A DNA stretch of 64,000 bases, from positions 3,534,001 through 3,598,000 of the forward strand of contig NZ_CP134398.1 in the NCBI RefSeq assembly GCF_002968335.2, in the 5' to 3' direction. Shown one piece after another: positions 47,434 to 57,074 of the stretch. Each line of letters opens with the position of its first letter. Position 1 is the stretch's first letter. The translations under genes were made by a program, and so were the position numbers. The notes under the pieces are model-generated. The model did not search any database, had not been told where the DNA came from, and saw nothing but the letters and a program-made list of their open reading frames with translations. Source of the DNA: Mycobacterium sp. ITM-2016-00316. Its GTDB lineage: Bacteria > Actinomycetota > Actinomycetes > Mycobacteriales > Mycobacteriaceae.

Positions 47434-48192
47434 TCAACGCGGAACGTTCGCCTTCAGGGTGGCCAGTGCCGCCGTTGTCAGGTCCGCGAATTCGATGGCC
47501 TCGACAGGATCCAGCGCGGCGCCGACCAGTTCGGCCATCCGGCGATTGGTGGCCTGCTCGACCTCGGCGTAGCGGTCCTTCTTGTCCGCGCCGTCGGCGA
47601 ACGGTTCGGGCCAGCCGAACATCGCCGCGTAGCGCGGGCCCTTGTTGAGCATGTGCGCCTCGATGGGAGCGACACCCGAAAGACTGAGCGCATTGAAGTG
47701 CAGTCCGGCCCGCAGCTCCCGCAATACGAACATCACCTGCAAGGCGCGGGCGGGCGCGTCGTCGGCCAGCGGCATGGCCCGCCAGCCCGCGAACAAGGGC
47801 GAGGCGGCGATCGGCGCTATCGCGATGAGCTTCTCCCCCAGCGCTGCGATACGGTCCAGCCCCTCCGCGCCGACCAGATAGGTGCGACCGAACTCGGCGG
47901 CCTGTTGCCAATACACCTGGGACGCACCGGCAGCGCCGCGCACGGCGACACCTTCATCCCACATGGCCGACAGGCCGTTGGGCTCGAAGACCGCGAAGAC
48001 CGCGCTGACGGTCGCGCCGGTGACCTCGCCCAGCACGCCACCCCGCCCGGCCACGTATCCGGCCAGCGGATTCTGGTAGCCGGCGGCGACACTCTCGCCG
48101 TAGGTCTGGGGATGCAGCATGAAGACCGCCACCGCTTGTTCGATGGCGGCTCCCGCGGTGGCGGTGGCTTCGGTGAGATCCGGATTGGTCAT
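47434..48192 (-). CDS. SCO6745-family protein
   Basis: A 252-residue soluble, mainly helical protein (VFMLHPQTYGESVAAGY near 25; WQQAAEFGRTYL near 95; LVLRELRAGLHFNALSLSGVAPIEAHMLNKG near 160). It matches the actinobacterial SCO6745 family of unknown function, some members of which carry a degenerate helix-turn-helix. It starts MTNPDLTEAT, and it precedes the antiporter gene by 48 nt on the same strand, so it could head the cluster transcript. Confidence 0.7.
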   Translation of the reverse strand: MTNPDLTEATATAGAAIEQAVAVFMLHPQTYGESVAAGYQNPLAGYVAGRGGVLGEVTGATVSAVFAVFEPNGLSAMWDEGVAVRGAAGASQVYWQQAAEFGRTYLVGAEGLDRIAALGEKLIAIAPIAASPLFAGWRAMPLADDAPARALQVMFVLRELRAGLHFNALSLSGVAPIEAHMLNKGPRYAAMFGWPEPFADGADKKDRYAEVEQATNRRMAELVGAALDPVEAIEFADLTTAALATLKANVPR

Positions 48193-48370
48193 GGACGAAC
48201 CCTAGCGCCCACCCGCAACGCCGCGGTCGCGTCAACAGGATGGGCATGAAAGTGCCCGGCTGTCAGTGACTTTCGAGCGACAGTCCAGTCCCAGAATTTT
48301 CTTTGGACCCATTGATCACACCGGTCACTTTTTCGGGTTTCTTGTCGGTGGTCGCACGTATGTTCGAGTC

Positions 48371-49999
48371 ATGAACAGCGATGTGGCCGGCGGCCGGGAC
48401 ACGGTGCAACACGCGCTGTCCGACCGCGCCGCATCCGTCAAAGCGCTGCTGGACGCCGACTTCACCATGTTCGACACCGCCGAACTGCTGGGCCTGCTCT
48501 CTGAGCGTGAGCAGCAGGCCCGCGCCGACACCGCCGTCGATCACCGCATCCTGGCCGCCCTGATGGACCGGGCCACCCCGCACGAGATCGGCGGCAAAAC
48601 CTGGACCGATGTGCTGACCACCCGCGACCGCCTCAGCGCCACCGAAGCCGCCCGGCGCATCACCGCCGCCCGCGACCTCGGGCCCCGGCACACCATGACC
48701 GGCGAAGTCCTGGAACCGGTACTGGCGGCGTGCGCGGCCGCGCTGGCCGCCGGGGCCATCACCAGCGGGCACATCGCCATCATCCGCACCACGCTGAACA
48801 AGGCCTCGGCCCGCCTGGATGCCACCGCGCGCGGGCAGCTGGAATCCACACTGGTCGATATCGCCACCACCAATACCCCCGAAACGGTGCAGAAGGCCGC
48901 CGATCACGCGCTGGCTCTGATCAACCCCGACGGTGATGGCCCCGACCCGGCACGCCACCGGCGCGGGCTGAGCATCGGTCCCCAGGACGTCGACGGTATG
49001 GCCAAGGTGTCGGGCTGGGTGGACGCCGAATTCGCCGCCTACCTACGCACCATCCTGGACGTCTGGGCACGACCCGGGATCAACAACCCCGATGACGAGC
49101 AACCCCAGCAGAATCCGGTGCCCAACCCACTGGACGACGACGCTGCGGACGACGCGGTTGTCGACGACGAGGGTGTGGACGACAAGGGTGTGGACGACGA
49201 GGGTGTGGAGCCCCAGCCGCCGGCCCGGGGCCAGGCCGAGCCCGAGGACAAGGCCGGCGCCGATAGTGACGGTGAACCCGAACCCGAACCCGAGATGTCC
49301 GACGTATCCGAACCCGAACCCGAGGTGTGCGACACCGCCGGCCCACCGGTGAAGTGGGACCCCGACGAGTTTCTGCGCGACCCTCGCACTCAGTCCCAAC
49401 GCAACCACGACGCCATCAAAGCGGTCCTGCGCGACACCCTGATGTCCAAGCGCCTCGGGCAACACAACGGCCTACCCGTCACCCTGGTCGTCTCCACCAC
49501 CCTGGGCGAACTCGAAGCCGGCGCCGGGATCGCGGTCACCGGATCGGGCACCCTCATGCCGATGCGGGATCTGATCCGGCTGGCCGAACACGCCCACCAC
49601 TACCTGATCGTCTACCGCCACCACACCGCCGAACCGCTCTACATGGGCCGCTCCAAACGGTTGGCCACCAAAGCCCAACGCCTACTGCTCTACAACCGCG
49701 ACCGCGGCTGCACCCGACCCGGCTGCACCCAAGCGGCATGTCGCTGCCAGGCCCACCACGCCAACCCCAGCTGGAACAACGGCGGACTCACCGACGCACC
49801 CGACCTCGGCCTGGGCTGCGGACCCGACAACCAGCTCGCCGAACTGGGCTGGACCAACACCATCGACCCCGTCACCGGCCGCGTGCACTGGCACCCACCA
49901 CCACTGATGGACACCGGCGCCGACACCCTCAACCACCACTTCCACCCCGAAGAACTCTTCCCACCACCCGATACCGACGGACGGAACGATGACGGATGA
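48371..49999 (+). CDS. DUF222/HNH endonuclease (13E12 repeat family)
   Basis: A 542-residue protein from ATG 48371 (MNSDVAGGRD); the frame opens earlier, but the intergenic part lacks coding character. Residues 20-330 form the DUF222 domain. An acidic insertion of about 80 residues (DDEGVDDKGVDDEGVE and repeated EPEPE blocks, about 250-335) interrupts it, and the C-terminal HNH nuclease (CTRPGCTQAACRCQAHHANPSW) follows at about 440-500. This is the mycobacterial 13E12 family, repeated in many genomes and a known recombination target. It ends 2 nt before the convergent usp gene. Confidence 0.88.
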   Translation: MNSDVAGGRDTVQHALSDRAASVKALLDADFTMFDTAELLGLLSEREQQARADTAVDHRILAALMDRATPHEIGGKTWTDVLTTRDRLSATEAARRITAARDLGPRHTMTGEVLEPVLAACAAALAAGAITSGHIAIIRTTLNKASARLDATARGQLESTLVDIATTNTPETVQKAADHALALINPDGDGPDPARHRRGLSIGPQDVDGMAKVSGWVDAEFAAYLRTILDVWARPGINNPDDEQPQQNPVPNPLDDDAADDAVVDDEGVDDKGVDDEGVEPQPPARGQAEPEDKAGADSDGEPEPEPEMSDVSEPEPEVCDTAGPPVKWDPDEFLRDPRTQSQRNHDAIKAVLRDTLMSKRLGQHNGLPVTLVVSTTLGELEAGAGIAVTGSGTLMPMRDLIRLAEHAHHYLIVYRHHTAEPLYMGRSKRLATKAQRLLLYNRDRGCTRPGCTQAACRCQAHHANPSWNNGGLTDAPDLGLGCGPDNQLAELGWTNTIDPVTGRVHWHPPPLMDTGADTLNHHFHPEELFPPPDTDGRNDDG

Positions 50000-50001
50000 G
50001 G

Positions 50002-50397
50002 TCAGAATTCGGAAGGCTTAACCGCCAGAACGGGTTTCGGGCATTCCAAGATCAGCTTCTGTGCGACACTGCCGAGCAGCAACTTGCCCACCGGACTGCG
50101 GTGCCGGATACCGACGACGAGCAGCTCGGCCTCCGGGCGGTCCATGGCCGTCAACAGCTCCTCGACGGCGTCGACGCCGACCGGTTGGGCGAGCTCGAAC
50201 GGAACCCCGCAGTCGGCCAACCGGGCTTCCACATCGTGCACCTGGGCCGCATCGGCGAAACGCGAGTCGACATAGGACTCCCCCGATGTCGAGTTGATCA
50301 CCAGCAGGCCGGTGTTGCGCAGCTTCGCCTCGGCGATCCCGTGTTCGAGAGCCGCTTGCCCGAACTGGTCGGCGGTGTATCCGATGACGATCGTCAT
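50002..50397 (-). CDS. Universal stress protein
   Basis: A 131-residue single-domain UspA protein: [20 protein letters not shown] start, and a C-terminal ATP-loop region [21 protein letters not shown], which matches G-2x-G-9x-G-S/T. It likely binds ATP and modulates stress or energy responses. Its start overlaps the tctA stop by 4 nt (ATGA), so it is translated with the transporter and probably acts with it. Confidence 0.85.
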   Translation of the reverse strand: MTIVIGYTADQFGQAALEHGIAEAKLRNTGLLVINSTSGESYVDSRFADAAQVHDVEARLADCGVPFELAQPVGVDAVEELLTAMDRPEAELLVVGIRHRSPVGKLLLGSVAQKLILECPKPVLAVKPSEF

Positions 50398-51935
50398 GAT
50401 TGCGACGCCTTCGCTTTCTGATCCTTGTCGTCCTCGACGATCAACAGACTCTCCTCGCTGCGGTTGAACAGTCGCAGCACCAAGGGTGCGAGCAACAGCA
50501 GTGCCATCAGCACATAGGTGACGATCGCGACCGGCTCGGTGAACAGGTTGCCCCAGTCACCGCCGCCGAGCTGCAGGCTCTGCCGCAGTTGCCGTTCGAT
50601 ACGCGGCCCGAGAATCACCCCGATGATCAACGGCAGCACCGGCAGCCCGAACCGTCGCATCATCAGGCCCATCAATCCGAAGATCAACAGCAGCAACAGA
50701 TCCAGCGGCTGCAGGTTGACCGCGAACGCACCGAGCGCGGCGAAGAACAGAATGCCCGCGTACAGATACGGCCGCGGAGTGCGCAGCAGTTTGGCCCACA
50801 GCGGCGCCAGCGGCAGATTCAGCGCCAGCAGCAGGAAGTTGCCGATGAACAGGCTCGCGATGAGCGTCCAGATGAGCAGCGGTTCCTTGTCGAACAGCGT
50901 CGGACCGGGCTGGATACCGTAGGACACAAACGCGGTCAGCATCACCGCCGCAGTCGCATTGGTCGGCAGACCCAGCGACAGCATCGGCACCAGAGTGCCT
51001 GCGGCCGAGGCATTGTTGGCCGCCTCCGGCCCGGCGACACCCTCGATGGCGCCCTTGCCGAACTGCTCGGGATGCTTGCTCAGCTTCTTCTCGGTGATAT
51101 AGCTCAGGAAGGTCGGCAGCTCCGCGCCGCCGGCGGGCAGCGCACCGAACGGGAACCCGTACGCGGTGCCACGCAGCCATGGCTTCCAGGACCGCTTCCA
51201 GTCCTCCTTGCCCATCCACGGCCGGCCCACCGGTATGACATCGGCCGGACGGCGCCGCAGATGCGCGGCAACCCACAGCGCCTCACCGAGCGCGAACACC
51301 GCCACCGCGATGACGACGATATCGATGCCGTCGGCCAGCAAGGGCAGACCGAAGGTGGCCCGCGGTTGTCCGGTCAGTGAGTCGATGCCGACGATGCCGA
51401 TCGCCAGGCCCAGCAGCAGCGAGATCACGCCGCGCATCTTCGAAGACCCCAGCACCGCGGTCACCGCGACGAGGGCGAACAGCATGATCGCCAGATAGGA
51501 CGGCGCCCCGAGGGTGACCGCGAACCGGGAGATCGCCGGCGCGAATGCGGCCAGCAGCGCCGTACCGATGGCGCCCGCCACGAAGGACCCGATGGCCGCG
51601 GTAGCCAGCGCCTGCGCGGCGCGGCCGGCCTTGGCCATCTTGTTGCCCTCCAGCGCGGTGATCACCGAGGACGACTCACCCGGCGTGTTCAGCAGGATCG
51701 AGGTCGTCGACCCGCCGTACATGCCGCCGTAGAAGATGCCGGCGAACATGATGAACGCCGCGCTCGGGCTGACGTTGTAGGTGATCGGCAGCAGCAGCGC
51801 CACCGTCATCGCCGGGCCGATACCGGGCAGCACGCCGACCGCGGTGCCCAACAACACGCCGATCGCGGCATACAGCAGGTTCATCGGGGTCGCCGCCTCG
51901 GCGAACCCCTGCATGAGCCAGTCGAAGTTCTCCAT
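50394..51935 (-). CDS. tctA: Tripartite tricarboxylate transporter, large membrane subunit
   Basis: A 513-residue membrane protein with about 11 helices. The family blocks are clear: [58 protein letters not shown] near the N-terminus, and a second conserved repeat [31 protein letters not shown]. It forms the channel of the TctABC importer for citrate or other tricarboxylates or dicarboxylates, driven by sodium or proton gradient. ATG 51935 directly follows the tctB stop. Confidence 0.93.
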   Translation of the reverse strand: MENFDWLMQGFAEAATPMNLLYAAIGVLLGTAVGVLPGIGPAMTVALLLPITYNVSPSAAFIMFAGIFYGGMYGGSTTSILLNTPGESSSVITALEGNKMAKAGRAAQALATAAIGSFVAGAIGTALLAAFAPAISRFAVTLGAPSYLAIMLFALVAVTAVLGSSKMRGVISLLLGLAIGIVGIDSLTGQPRATFGLPLLADGIDIVVIAVAVFALGEALWVAAHLRRRPADVIPVGRPWMGKEDWKRSWKPWLRGTAYGFPFGALPAGGAELPTFLSYITEKKLSKHPEQFGKGAIEGVAGPEAANNASAAGTLVPMLSLGLPTNATAAVMLTAFVSYGIQPGPTLFDKEPLLIWTLIASLFIGNFLLLALNLPLAPLWAKLLRTPRPYLYAGILFFAALGAFAVNLQPLDLLLLLIFGLMGLMMRRFGLPVLPLIIGVILGPRIERQLRQSLQLGGGDWGNLFTEPVAIVTYVLMALLLLAPLVLRLFNRSEESLLIVEDDKDQKAKASQS

Positions 51936-52451
51936 TTACAGAATCCCATCCAGAATGCCTGCGGGCAGCGGGATTCCGAGCCCGGAGTAGAACGCGTAGA
52001 AACTGGCCAGCGCCAGCACCACACCGATCGCAATATTGCGCACGTAATGCCTGCTGCCCAGCACGGTGGCGCACCCGGCGAAGAACAGCGCGCTGGTGAT
52101 CGTCCACCCGAGCGGATTCACCAGAACGATGAGCATGACGAACAGGCCGACCAGCAGCCCGACGGTGCGCCAGTCGCTGGGCATATCCGGGTCGATGTCC
52201 TCACCGGCATCGGCCTCACCCTTGAGACCACGCGGGATCGCGATGGCCAGGACGATGGACATCACCAGCAGCCCCGCGCCGATGACGATCGGAAAGAAGC
52301 GCGGCCCAACGGGATCCACCTCGGCGTATCCGCCCGGCATGGTCAGCGCGTCATAGAGCAGGAAGGCGCCGACGGCGACCATCACCGCACAGACGACATA
52401 TTGCGCGTAATCGGGCCGGGACTTCTCGGCCATATCCAATTCGGTACTCAC
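51936..52451 (-). CDS. tctB: Tripartite tricarboxylate transporter, small membrane subunit
   Basis: A 171-residue protein with four transmembrane helices, the TctB pattern (VSVGAFLLYDALTMPGGYAEVDPVGPRFFPIVIGAGLL, with the GPRxFP motif). A cytoplasmic loop of about 25 residues (PRGLKGEADAGEDIDPDMP) separates helix pairs. It pairs with TctA. GTG 52451 overlaps the tctC stop by 4 nt. Confidence 0.88.
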   Translation of the reverse strand: MSTELDMAEKSRPDYAQYVVCAVMVAVGAFLLYDALTMPGGYAEVDPVGPRFFPIVIGAGLLVMSIVLAIAIPRGLKGEADAGEDIDPDMPSDWRTVGLLVGLFVMLIVLVNPLGWTITSALFFAGCATVLGSRHYVRNIAIGVVLALASFYAFYSGLGIPLPAGILDGIL

Positions 52452-53431
52452 ACCAGCCCCAGATCCGTCAGCGTCGTCTCGACCCGGCGATCCTGCTCGT
52501 CGAGGAACTCCTCGAATGCGGTGCCGGTCATGAAGGCATCAGTCCAACCGTTCTTCACCAGCGCCTCCTTCCATGCGTCGGTTGCGTGCAACTCCTCCAG
52601 GATCTTGACCATCGCCGCTCGGTCGTCCTCGGAGATTCCGGGCGGGGCCAGGACTCCGCGCCAGTTGGTGAAGGTCAAGTCGATGCCTGCCTCCTTGAGC
52701 GTCGGTGCATCGACACCTTCGACCCGCTCTTCTCCGGACACCGCGAGCACCCGCACCTGGCCGGCCTCGATCTGGTCGACGTATTCGCCCAGGCCTGACG
52801 TGCCGGCCGCGATCTTGTTGCCCAGCAGAGCAGTCAGCAGATCGCCGCCGCCGTCATAGGAGATGAAGTTGACCTTCGTCGGGTCCAGACCGACCGCCTT
52901 GGCGGTCTCCATCGGGAACAGGTGGTCCGGGCCGCCGGGATTGGATCCCCCGCCGACGGTGACCTTGGCCGGATCGGCCTTCCACGCGTCGACGAAATCC
53001 TGCACCGTCTGGAACGGTGAGTCGGCGGGCACCAGGATGCCTTCCTGCTCCTCGACGACCTTGGCCAGCGCGGTGGCATCCGAAGCGCGCGCGGTCGATC
53101 CGTTGGTGAAGACCGCGCCGACCACACCGAGGCCCATCATCATCATGAGGTCGCCGTTGCCACGCTCGTTCATCAGGCGCGCCATCGCGACGGTGCCACC
53201 GGCGCCGATCACGTTGAACACCTCGACACGGCCGGTGATCTCGTCGTCCTCCATGATCTTGACCGCGGTGCGCGCCGTGAGGTCGTAACCTCCACCGGGG
53301 CTGTTGGGCACCATCATGCGCAGGCGGTGCAGCCCGGTCTCCTCGCCGCGGGTGACCCCGCACGCGGAAAGTAGCAGCGCGGCGATCACGGCGATGACCA
53401 CGCCTGTGGTCACCCGACCCCGTTCGAACAT
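52448..53431 (-). CDS. tctC: Tripartite tricarboxylate transporter, substrate-binding lipoprotein
   Basis: A 327-residue TctC/Bug-family binding protein from ATG 53431 (MFERGRVTTG), preferred over the GTG at 53446 because GGGGA lies 4 nt upstream. The signal peptide ends LLLSACG, a lipobox, so it is membrane-anchored. The mature protein shows the family's MVPNSPGGGYDLTAR carboxylate-binding loop and GGGSNPGGPDHLFP. It captures the substrate and delivers it to TctAB. First gene of the tctCBA-usp operon. Confidence 0.92.
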   Translation of the reverse strand: MFERGRVTTGVVIAVIAALLLSACGVTRGEETGLHRLRMMVPNSPGGGYDLTARTAVKIMEDDEITGRVEVFNVIGAGGTVAMARLMNERGNGDLMMMMGLGVVGAVFTNGSTARASDATALAKVVEEQEGILVPADSPFQTVQDFVDAWKADPAKVTVGGGSNPGGPDHLFPMETAKAVGLDPTKVNFISYDGGGDLLTALLGNKIAAGTSGLGEYVDQIEAGQVRVLAVSGEERVEGVDAPTLKEAGIDLTFTNWRGVLAPPGISEDDRAAMVKILEELHATDAWKEALVKNGWTDAFMTGTAFEEFLDEQDRRVETTLTDLGLV

Positions 53432-53441
53432 GTCGTCCCCA

Positions 53442-53457
53442 ATCACTTGTTTGTGAT
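53442..53457. promoter_or_regulatory. Dyad ATCAC-N6-GTGAT upstream of tctC
   Basis: Perfect inverted repeat ATCAC/GTGAT around TTGTTT in the divergent region between tctC and the sensor kinase gene, 11-26 nt upstream of the tctC start at 53431. It could be bound by the coupled response regulator. Confidence 0.4.
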
Positions 53458-53480
53458 GCTCAGCAATACTGGACCCCGGT

Positions 53481-53496
53481 AGTGACTCAGGTCACT
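53481..53496. promoter_or_regulatory. CRP-like dyad in the tct/sensor intergenic region
   Basis: AGTGACTCAGGTCACT has the GTGA-N6-TCAC core of the CRP site with changed outer bases (A and T instead of T and A). It lies within 5 nt of the sensor kinase ATG at 53500 and about 50 nt from tctC, so binding would affect both directions. It argues against a start at GTG 53482, which lies inside it. Confidence 0.45.
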
Positions 53497-53499
53497 GAT

Positions 53500-55170
53500 A
53501 TGGACGCAAAGGAAGTAGTGGTCATTAAGAACACGAGCTGGGGCCGCAGCCTCGCCGGGCAGTTCCTGGTGTTTCAGCTGGTCGTCGTCGCGGTGGTGCT
53601 CGTCGCCGTGGCGGCGGTATCGGTGGCGCAGTCGACCCGCGAGTTCCGCGAGGTCCGCGGGCTGCGGATGATCGCCGTCGCCGAGAACATGGCCTCGACG
53701 CCGATCGTGCGGGACCGGTACTCCGATCCGTTCGCCGAGAAGTTCCTGGCCGCCGAGGTCGACCGGGCGGTGGCCCTGTCCGGGGCCAGCCTGGCCGAGA
53801 TCCTCGGACCCGACGGCGCCGTGCGGGCGTCCTCGGATCCCACCCGCGTCGGGGTGCGGACCGACCTGGGTCCGAGCCGGGCCGACGAGGGCCGGGCCTG
53901 GTTCGGTGACGCCGACGTGGCGGGGGTGCACAGCATCATCGGGCAGGTCCCGATCCTGTCCAGTGACGGTGAGGTGCTCGCGGTCGCCTCGGTCAGCGAG
54001 GGCTATCCCTCGGTATGGCAGCTGTTCAGCGGCGCCGGCGAACGGCTGCTGGTCTATCTGGGTCTGGGTGCCGTGCTCGGGCTGGCGGCCTCCTGGCTGC
54101 TGTCCCGCCGCATCAAACGGCACACCCGCGGGTTGGAGGTCACCGAGATCGCCGGCCTGGCCGATCATCGGGAGGCCTTGCTGCACAGCATCCGTGAGGG
54201 GGTGGTGGCGGTGAACCCGGACGGGGTGATCACGGTGCTCAACGACAGCGCGCAGGAACTGCTGGAGATCGGCGCCGACAGCGTCGGCCGCCGCGCCGAC
54301 GCCGTCGGCCTCGAGCAGGCGGTGGTGGACTTCCTGCTCTCCGGCGAAGGCGAGAACGATGTCGTCATCGCCACCCGCAGCCGGGTACTGGCGCTGAACC
54401 GGCGCGCGGCCAGCAGCCAGGGCCGGCGTATCGGTACCGTGACCACGATGCGCGACAGCACCGAACTGGCGGCCCTGCAGGCGCAGTTGTCCTCGCACCG
54501 CAGTGTCACCGACACCCTGCGGGCCCAGACCCACGAGTTCGCCAATCAGTTGCATACCATCTCGGGCCTGGTTCAGCTGGGCGAGTTCGACGCGGTGCAC
54601 GATCTGGTGGGCACCCTGACCCGGCGCCGCGCCGAGATCAACGATGCTGTCACCCAACGGGTTTCCGACCCCGCGGTGGCGGCCCTGCTGATCGCCAAGA
54701 CATCGCTGGCCGCCGAGAGCGGGGTGACGCTGAGCCTGCACACCGACAGTCACCTGCGCGCGCTGCCGCCGGCGCTGGCCACCGATGCGATCACCGTGCT
54801 GGGCAATCTGATCGACAATGCCGTCGACGTCTCGGTGGGCTCCGCGCACGCCCAGGTGACCGTGCGCGTCGATGACACCGACGGTCTGCTGATGGCGGTC
54901 ACGGATTCCGGTCCGGGTGTGCCACCTGAACGCCGGGAACTGGTGTTCGCCCGCGGTGTCACCTCGAAGTCCGAGGGTGCGGGTGGGCCCGCCGAGAAAA
55001 GAGGTATCGGGCTAGCCCTGGTGCGGCTGGTGACAGCCCAGCACGGCGGGCACGCCCGGATCGACGACGCCCCCGGCGGCGGTGCGTCGTTCGTGGTTCG
55101 GCTACCGGAGTCGGCGCTGGCGGCCGGGCGAGGGCAGCGACAGGGAAGCAGCGAGTCGGCTCGTGCGTGA
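53500..55170 (+). CDS. CitA/DpiB-like sensor histidine kinase
   Basis: About 556 residues from ATG 53500. Transmembrane helix 1 (about 20-43) is followed by an extracytoplasmic PAS-like domain of about 130 residues (with VARAS-type SDPTRVGVRTDLGPSRADEGRAWF), helix 2 (near 180-200), a cytoplasmic PAS domain, and a CitA/DcuS-type H-box RAQTHEFANQLHTISGL with HATPase (GNLIDNAVDVS; DSGPGVPPERRELVF; RGIGLALVRL). This family senses citrate or C4-dicarboxylates. It is divergent from tctCBA, which it likely controls, and its end overlaps the regulator gene by 8 nt. Confidence 0.88.
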   Translation: MDAKEVVVIKNTSWGRSLAGQFLVFQLVVVAVVLVAVAAVSVAQSTREFREVRGLRMIAVAENMASTPIVRDRYSDPFAEKFLAAEVDRAVALSGASLAEILGPDGAVRASSDPTRVGVRTDLGPSRADEGRAWFGDADVAGVHSIIGQVPILSSDGEVLAVASVSEGYPSVWQLFSGAGERLLVYLGLGAVLGLAASWLLSRRIKRHTRGLEVTEIAGLADHREALLHSIREGVVAVNPDGVITVLNDSAQELLEIGADSVGRRADAVGLEQAVVDFLLSGEGENDVVIATRSRVLALNRRAASSQGRRIGTVTTMRDSTELAALQAQLSSHRSVTDTLRAQTHEFANQLHTISGLVQLGEFDAVHDLVGTLTRRRAEINDAVTQRVSDPAVAALLIAKTSLAAESGVTLSLHTDSHLRALPPALATDAITVLGNLIDNAVDVSVGSAHAQVTVRVDDTDGLLMAVTDSGPGVPPERRELVFARGVTSKSEGAGGPAEKRGIGLALVRLVTAQHGGHARIDDAPGGGASFVVRLPESALAAGRGQRQGSSESARA

Positions 55171-55831
55171 TGTGCTGATCGTCGACGACGATTTCATGGT
55201 GGCCGAGATCCACCGCCGTTTCGTGGAGCGCATCGAGGGTTTCCAGCCGGTCGCGGTGGCCCGCAGTGGCGCGGAGGCGCTCGCGGCGGCAGCGGCCCAC
55301 CGCCCGCACCTGATCCTGCTGGATGTGTACCTGCCCGATATGACGGGCCTGGAGGTCCTGCACAGGTTGCGCGCCGACGGCGATCACGTCGGCGTCATCA
55401 TGATCACCGCGGCCCGTGAGCTGGACACCGTCCGCGGCGCTCTGGACGGCGGTGCGGCCGACTATCTGATCAAACCCTTCGAGTTCGACCAGTTGCAGAC
55501 CAAGCTGGCCGCATTCGCCGCCCGGGCCGACGCGCTGGCCTCCGACGGCGGAGCGGACCAGTCGATGATCGACGCACTTTTCGGCGGCCCCGCGACGGCT
55601 GCCACGCCCGACGTCCTGCCGAAGGGTCTCGGCGCCGAGACCGGTCGCCTGGTGCTCGACGCGGTACGCGCGGCCGACGAGGTCTCGGCCGCCGAATGCG
55701 CCGATCTGGTGGGGATCTCCCGGGTCAGCGCCCGCCGCTACCTGGAGCACTATCTGGCCGCCGGCGCGCTGGAACTGCGTCTGCAGTACGGCGTGGGCCG
55801 GCCCGAGCGCCGCTACCGCACCGCGGGTTGA
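55163..55831 (+). CDS. CitB/DpiA/DcuR-like response regulator
   Basis: A 222-residue regulator from GTG 55163 (VRDVLIVDDDFMVAEIH), overlapping the kinase gene. The receiver has VDDD, phospho-acceptor Asp in LILLDVYLPDM and Lys in LIKPFEF. The C-terminal part (about 150-222: AAECADLVGISRVSARRYLEHY) is the CitB-type helix-turn-helix. It would bind operators near tctC and itself; the two dyads at 53442 and 53481 are candidates. Confidence 0.9.
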   Translation: MRDVLIVDDDFMVAEIHRRFVERIEGFQPVAVARSGAEALAAAAAHRPHLILLDVYLPDMTGLEVLHRLRADGDHVGVIMITAARELDTVRGALDGGAADYLIKPFEFDQLQTKLAAFAARADALASDGGADQSMIDALFGGPATAATPDVLPKGLGAETGRLVLDAVRAADEVSAAECADLVGISRVSARRYLEHYLAAGALELRLQYGVGRPERRYRTAG

Positions 55832-55838
55832 CGCACCC

Positions 55839-57065
55839 ATGAGTATCCGGCGCGCGGCTGCGGTGCTGCTCACCCTTGTTGTGCTGACCGGGTGCTCGAC
55901 CGGCCCGGGCGGCCCTCACCGCCGCACCGATCCCAGCCAGGCCGATGCGGTGGCACGGATCGTCGACGAGGCAATGACACGTGGGCACCTCAAGGCCGTG
56001 CTCATCAGGGTCACCGAGGACGGGCAGGAGGTGCTGACCCGCGCCTTCGGTGAATCCATGACGGGTGTGCCCGCCACTGCCGCCATGCACTTCCGCAACG
56101 GTGCGGTGGCGATCTCCTATGTGGCCACCGTGCTGTTGAAGCTGGTCGAGCGGGGCACGGTCGGACTCGATGACAAACTCTCGACGTGGCTGCCCGACAT
56201 CCCGCACGCCGATCAGGTGACCCTGGGTCAACTCGCCCGCATGACCTCCGGGTACGCCGACTATGTGATCGGCAATGAGGAGTTCCAGAAAGCGTTCTAC
56301 AACAATCCTTTCCGGCAGTGGACGCCCGAGGAGCTACTACGGTTCGCGACCGCCAAGCCGCTCTACTATCCGCCCGGCACCAACTGGAACTACGCCCACA
56401 CCAATTACGTGCTGCTCGGGCTGGCGCTGGAGAAGGCCACCGGCCGCGATATGGCCGACCTGCTGGCCGACGAGGTGCTGGGCCCGCTGGGACTGACCAG
56501 CACCGCCAACTCGTTCACCGCCGAGATACCCGCGCCGATCTTGCACGCGTTCACCTCGGAACGCCGTGAAACGCTCGGCATCCCCAGCGGCACACGGTTC
56601 TACGAAGAGTCCACCTTCTGGAACCCGTCCTGGACGATCACCCGCGGCGCCGTGCAGACCACGAACATCTACGATATGGCGGCCGGCGCCGCCGCCATCG
56701 GTTCGGGCACGCTGCTGACCCGCGATTCGTATCAGACGATGACCGCGCCGGACCTGCGCGGTAAGACTTTCGCCCTACCGGGCTGCCCCACCTGCGCACC
56801 GCAGACCGAGGGCTACACCTACGGTGTCGGCATCGTCATCTCCGGTGGCTGGCTGCTGCAGAACCCGTTGTTCGCCGGCCAGTCCGGGGTCGCGGCGTAC
56901 CTGCCGGCGAAGAAGATCGCCATCGCGATCGCGGTCACCTATCTGCCCGAGGCGTTCGATGACACCGGCGACTATCCGAACGCGGCCGAGGCGCTGTTCC
57001 GTGCGGTCGGGGCCGAACTGGCCCCCGACGACGCTCCCCCGACACCGCCGGGCGCGCCGAAGTAG
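55839..57065 (+). CDS. Serine-hydrolase-fold lipoprotein with missing catalytic residues
   Basis: A 408-residue protein with lipobox LTGC (Cys19) and a class C beta-lactamase/DD-peptidase fold. Where active members have an SxxK motif such as GSVTK, this one reads FRNGAVAISY, so the catalytic Ser and Lys are absent. The rest of the fold is kept: LVERGTVGLDDKL, LARMTSGYAD, and the YAHTNYVLLG region that normally supplies Tyr. It is therefore probably a non-enzymatic binding or scaffold lipoprotein. A 7-nt gap from the response regulator suggests co-transcription with the two-component pair. Confidence 0.82.
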   Translation: MSIRRAAAVLLTLVVLTGCSTGPGGPHRRTDPSQADAVARIVDEAMTRGHLKAVLIRVTEDGQEVLTRAFGESMTGVPATAAMHFRNGAVAISYVATVLLKLVERGTVGLDDKLSTWLPDIPHADQVTLGQLARMTSGYADYVIGNEEFQKAFYNNPFRQWTPEELLRFATAKPLYYPPGTNWNYAHTNYVLLGLALEKATGRDMADLLADEVLGPLGLTSTANSFTAEIPAPILHAFTSERRETLGIPSGTRFYEESTFWNPSWTITRGAVQTTNIYDMAAGAAAIGSGTLLTRDSYQTMTAPDLRGKTFALPGCPTCAPQTEGYTYGVGIVISGGWLLQNPLFAGQSGVAAYLPAKKIAIAIAVTYLPEAFDDTGDYPNAAEALFRAVGAELAPDDAPPTPPGAPK

Positions 57066-57074
57066 ATTTGTCCG

